A DNA stretch of 64,000 nt, from positions 38,501 through 102,500 of the forward strand of contig CAJNDS010000165.1 in assembly GCA_905221605.1 (NCBI GenBank). Reading direction: 5' to 3'. Below are positions 62,791 through 64,000 of the stretch, in pieces. This DNA is from Symbiodinium natans (lineage: Eukaryota; Sar; Dinophyceae; Suessiales; Symbiodiniaceae). Every line of letters starts with the position of its first letter. The stretch's first letter is position 1. The notes beneath the pieces were generated by a model. The model had not been told where the DNA came from. It searched no databases and saw only the letters and a program-made list of their open reading frames with translations. Made by a program: the position numbers and the translations under genes.

Positions 62791-63443
62791 CTCAAACCTT
62801 CATGTGGTGCCCAAGGCCTGGGAACTGTAAAGCTATGAGGGGCCGTGTTCCTTTCTATTTGTTGGGGGATGGTTTTCCTGGGGCATCCAGAGCCCTAATT
62901 ACTGCGAGATGCCCTGCAGCGGCTAAACCCTGGTAACCTGAAGCCCTAAACCCTAAACCTAAGCCCTAAACCCTAAACCCTTCGTGTTCGGTTTCCATGT
63001 GCTCTACAGCAAGGCATGGAGGTGACCTTCGAGGGGAGCAAGACGCAGTCTTGCCCTTGGTGGATATGGGGTTTGGGGCTTCGGGCGGTTTTCGGGTGTG
63101 GGAGTGGGTCAGCTTGAGGGGGTAAGTTAGGGTTAAGGATTTCTGGTTTGGGGTAAACTTGGGTTTTAGGGTCTAGGGTAAGGCTCATGGGTAATCATGT
63201 GCCTTGTTTAGGACTTTAGCCAATCAGGTTGAACGCGTAGGCTTCGTGACCTTAGTTTTCAGGCTTCAGCAGCTTCGGGCAATATCGGGTTTCGGGTTAA
63301 GGCTTTAGGGCGCAAGGTCGAGGGCCTAGGGTCCCGACAGCTGCACCTCAAGCCCGAAACCCGAAACCCTGAACCCTAAACCCTGAACGCCAAGCCCTAC
63401 CCGAAGGGTTTTAGACAGCGAGGGCGGTGTTGGGACCAGGGCC
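62791..63443. other. degenerate telomeric stretch, no gene seen
   Basis: Scattered CCCTAAA (62,943-62,980) and TTTAGGG-like fragments separated by unique DNA. The open frame on the reverse strand (62,973-63,188) is a translation of degenerate repeat. Confidence 0.45.
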
Positions 63444-63595
63444 TACTTGGAGGTTCATGGGTGCCCACTTCTAACTGCACTTATACCCCCCCCCCCCCCC
63501 ACGTCCACTAACTAGGGTTTGGGCTCAGGGCTTTAGGGTTTAGGGTTGAGGGTTTAGGGTTCAGGGGTTGTAAGTACCCATGAACCTCCAAGTAG
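63444..63595. repeat. MITE family E copy 2 carrying telomeric repeats
   Basis: TACTTGGAGGTTCATGGGTG at the left and CCCATGAACCTCCAAGTA at the right match copy 1's ends. Between them lies a C-run and a TTTAGGG/TTGAGGG tract at about 63,530-63,575 that copy 1 lacks. Confidence 0.75.
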
Positions 63596-64000
63596 AGTTA
63601 GCCTGACCAGGATCCTGTACTGACGAACCCATCGCGCCAGCACGTGGAGGGTTTTTTGAGGGCCTTTGGGGGCTTCCTGAATGTTGCCTATAAGCTTGCA
63701 GGGCGTATTGGGCTTACAGGGCTTGAATTTAAAGATGTTTATAGGGGCTTGGGGTGTTTCTTGTTGGTTGAGGGTTTGGGGGCTTTGACACGCGTACCCC
63801 GCCGCGCGGTCCTTCCCCTTCCTCCTCGGCTGCGTATGGACTTAAAACTCTAAACCCCAAACCGTAGCCTGGTTGCAGGCTCAGGAGAAGCAGCATCTCT
63901 CATCCTGTTGCCTACCACGCATGATACTAAGCCCGAACCCCTAAACCCTAAGCCCCTAAGCCCCGAACGCTCTCCGAAACCCCTAAACCCTAAGCCACAA
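63596..64000. other. right end of window, no gene assigned
   Basis: A forward open frame at 63,644-63,853 is Gly/Leu-rich without domain support. Degenerate CCCTAAA units resume at about 63,930 and run to the window edge. Confidence 0.4.

Noticed and set aside
1-64000. True chromosome end or subtelomere
   Set aside because: Arrays switch strand dozens of times and are short and interrupted; no array runs to either window edge as a terminal tract.

Overview
The window looks like nuclear DNA of a protist with plant-type (TTTAGGG) telomere repeats, most likely a dinoflagellate. Four things support this: TTTAGGG/CCCTAAA tracts are scattered throughout; convincing exons are short and all on the + strand; the two best gene models mostly use GC-AG introns, which are common in dinoflagellates; and a GKGKGKG-rich protein of a kind frequent in dinoflagellates is present. 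The assignment is an inference; no rRNA, spliced-leader or organelle marker was found.

From 1 to about 56.6 kb the DNA is a mosaic. Coding islands of 40-220 bp sit in a sea of interstitial telomeric repeats, 7-bp variants, homopolymers and small palindromic MITE-like elements. The polarity is striking. CCCTAAA arrays usually precede an exon island and TTTAGGG arrays usually follow it, so many introns begin G-rich and end C-rich and could fold into long telomeric hairpins in the pre-mRNA. In several places the telomeric repeat itself appears to supply the splice site (GTTTAGGG donors, TTTAG|G acceptors). Two spliced genes can be followed across these repeats: an AAA+ ATPase (27.8-30.2 kb, five exons, complete ORF of about 401 codons) and the N-lobe of an AGC-type protein kinase (47.0-51.4 kb, five exons). 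About 30 other single exons are supported by reading frame, splice sites and position, but I cannot assign them to named genes.

From 56,601 to 62,544 lies a young retroelement of 5.9 kb with 401-bp terminal direct repeats differing at one visible base. It encodes a reverse transcriptase of about 1,200 residues with Penelope-like (PLE) motif order and no C-terminal GIY-YIG nuclease. Two further ORFs follow: a Gly/Lys-rich, coiled-coil protein and a hydrophobic protein. It is inserted inside a TTTAGGG tract. This matches the idea of endonuclease-deficient, telomere-associated PLEs, with an unusual three-ORF layout.

From 62.5 to 64 kb the mosaic resumes with an 8-bp TTTAGGGG array and a MITE that carries telomeric repeats inside it. 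Gene-poor stretches hold microsatellites, T-run/G-run tracts and several MITE families (A to I below).
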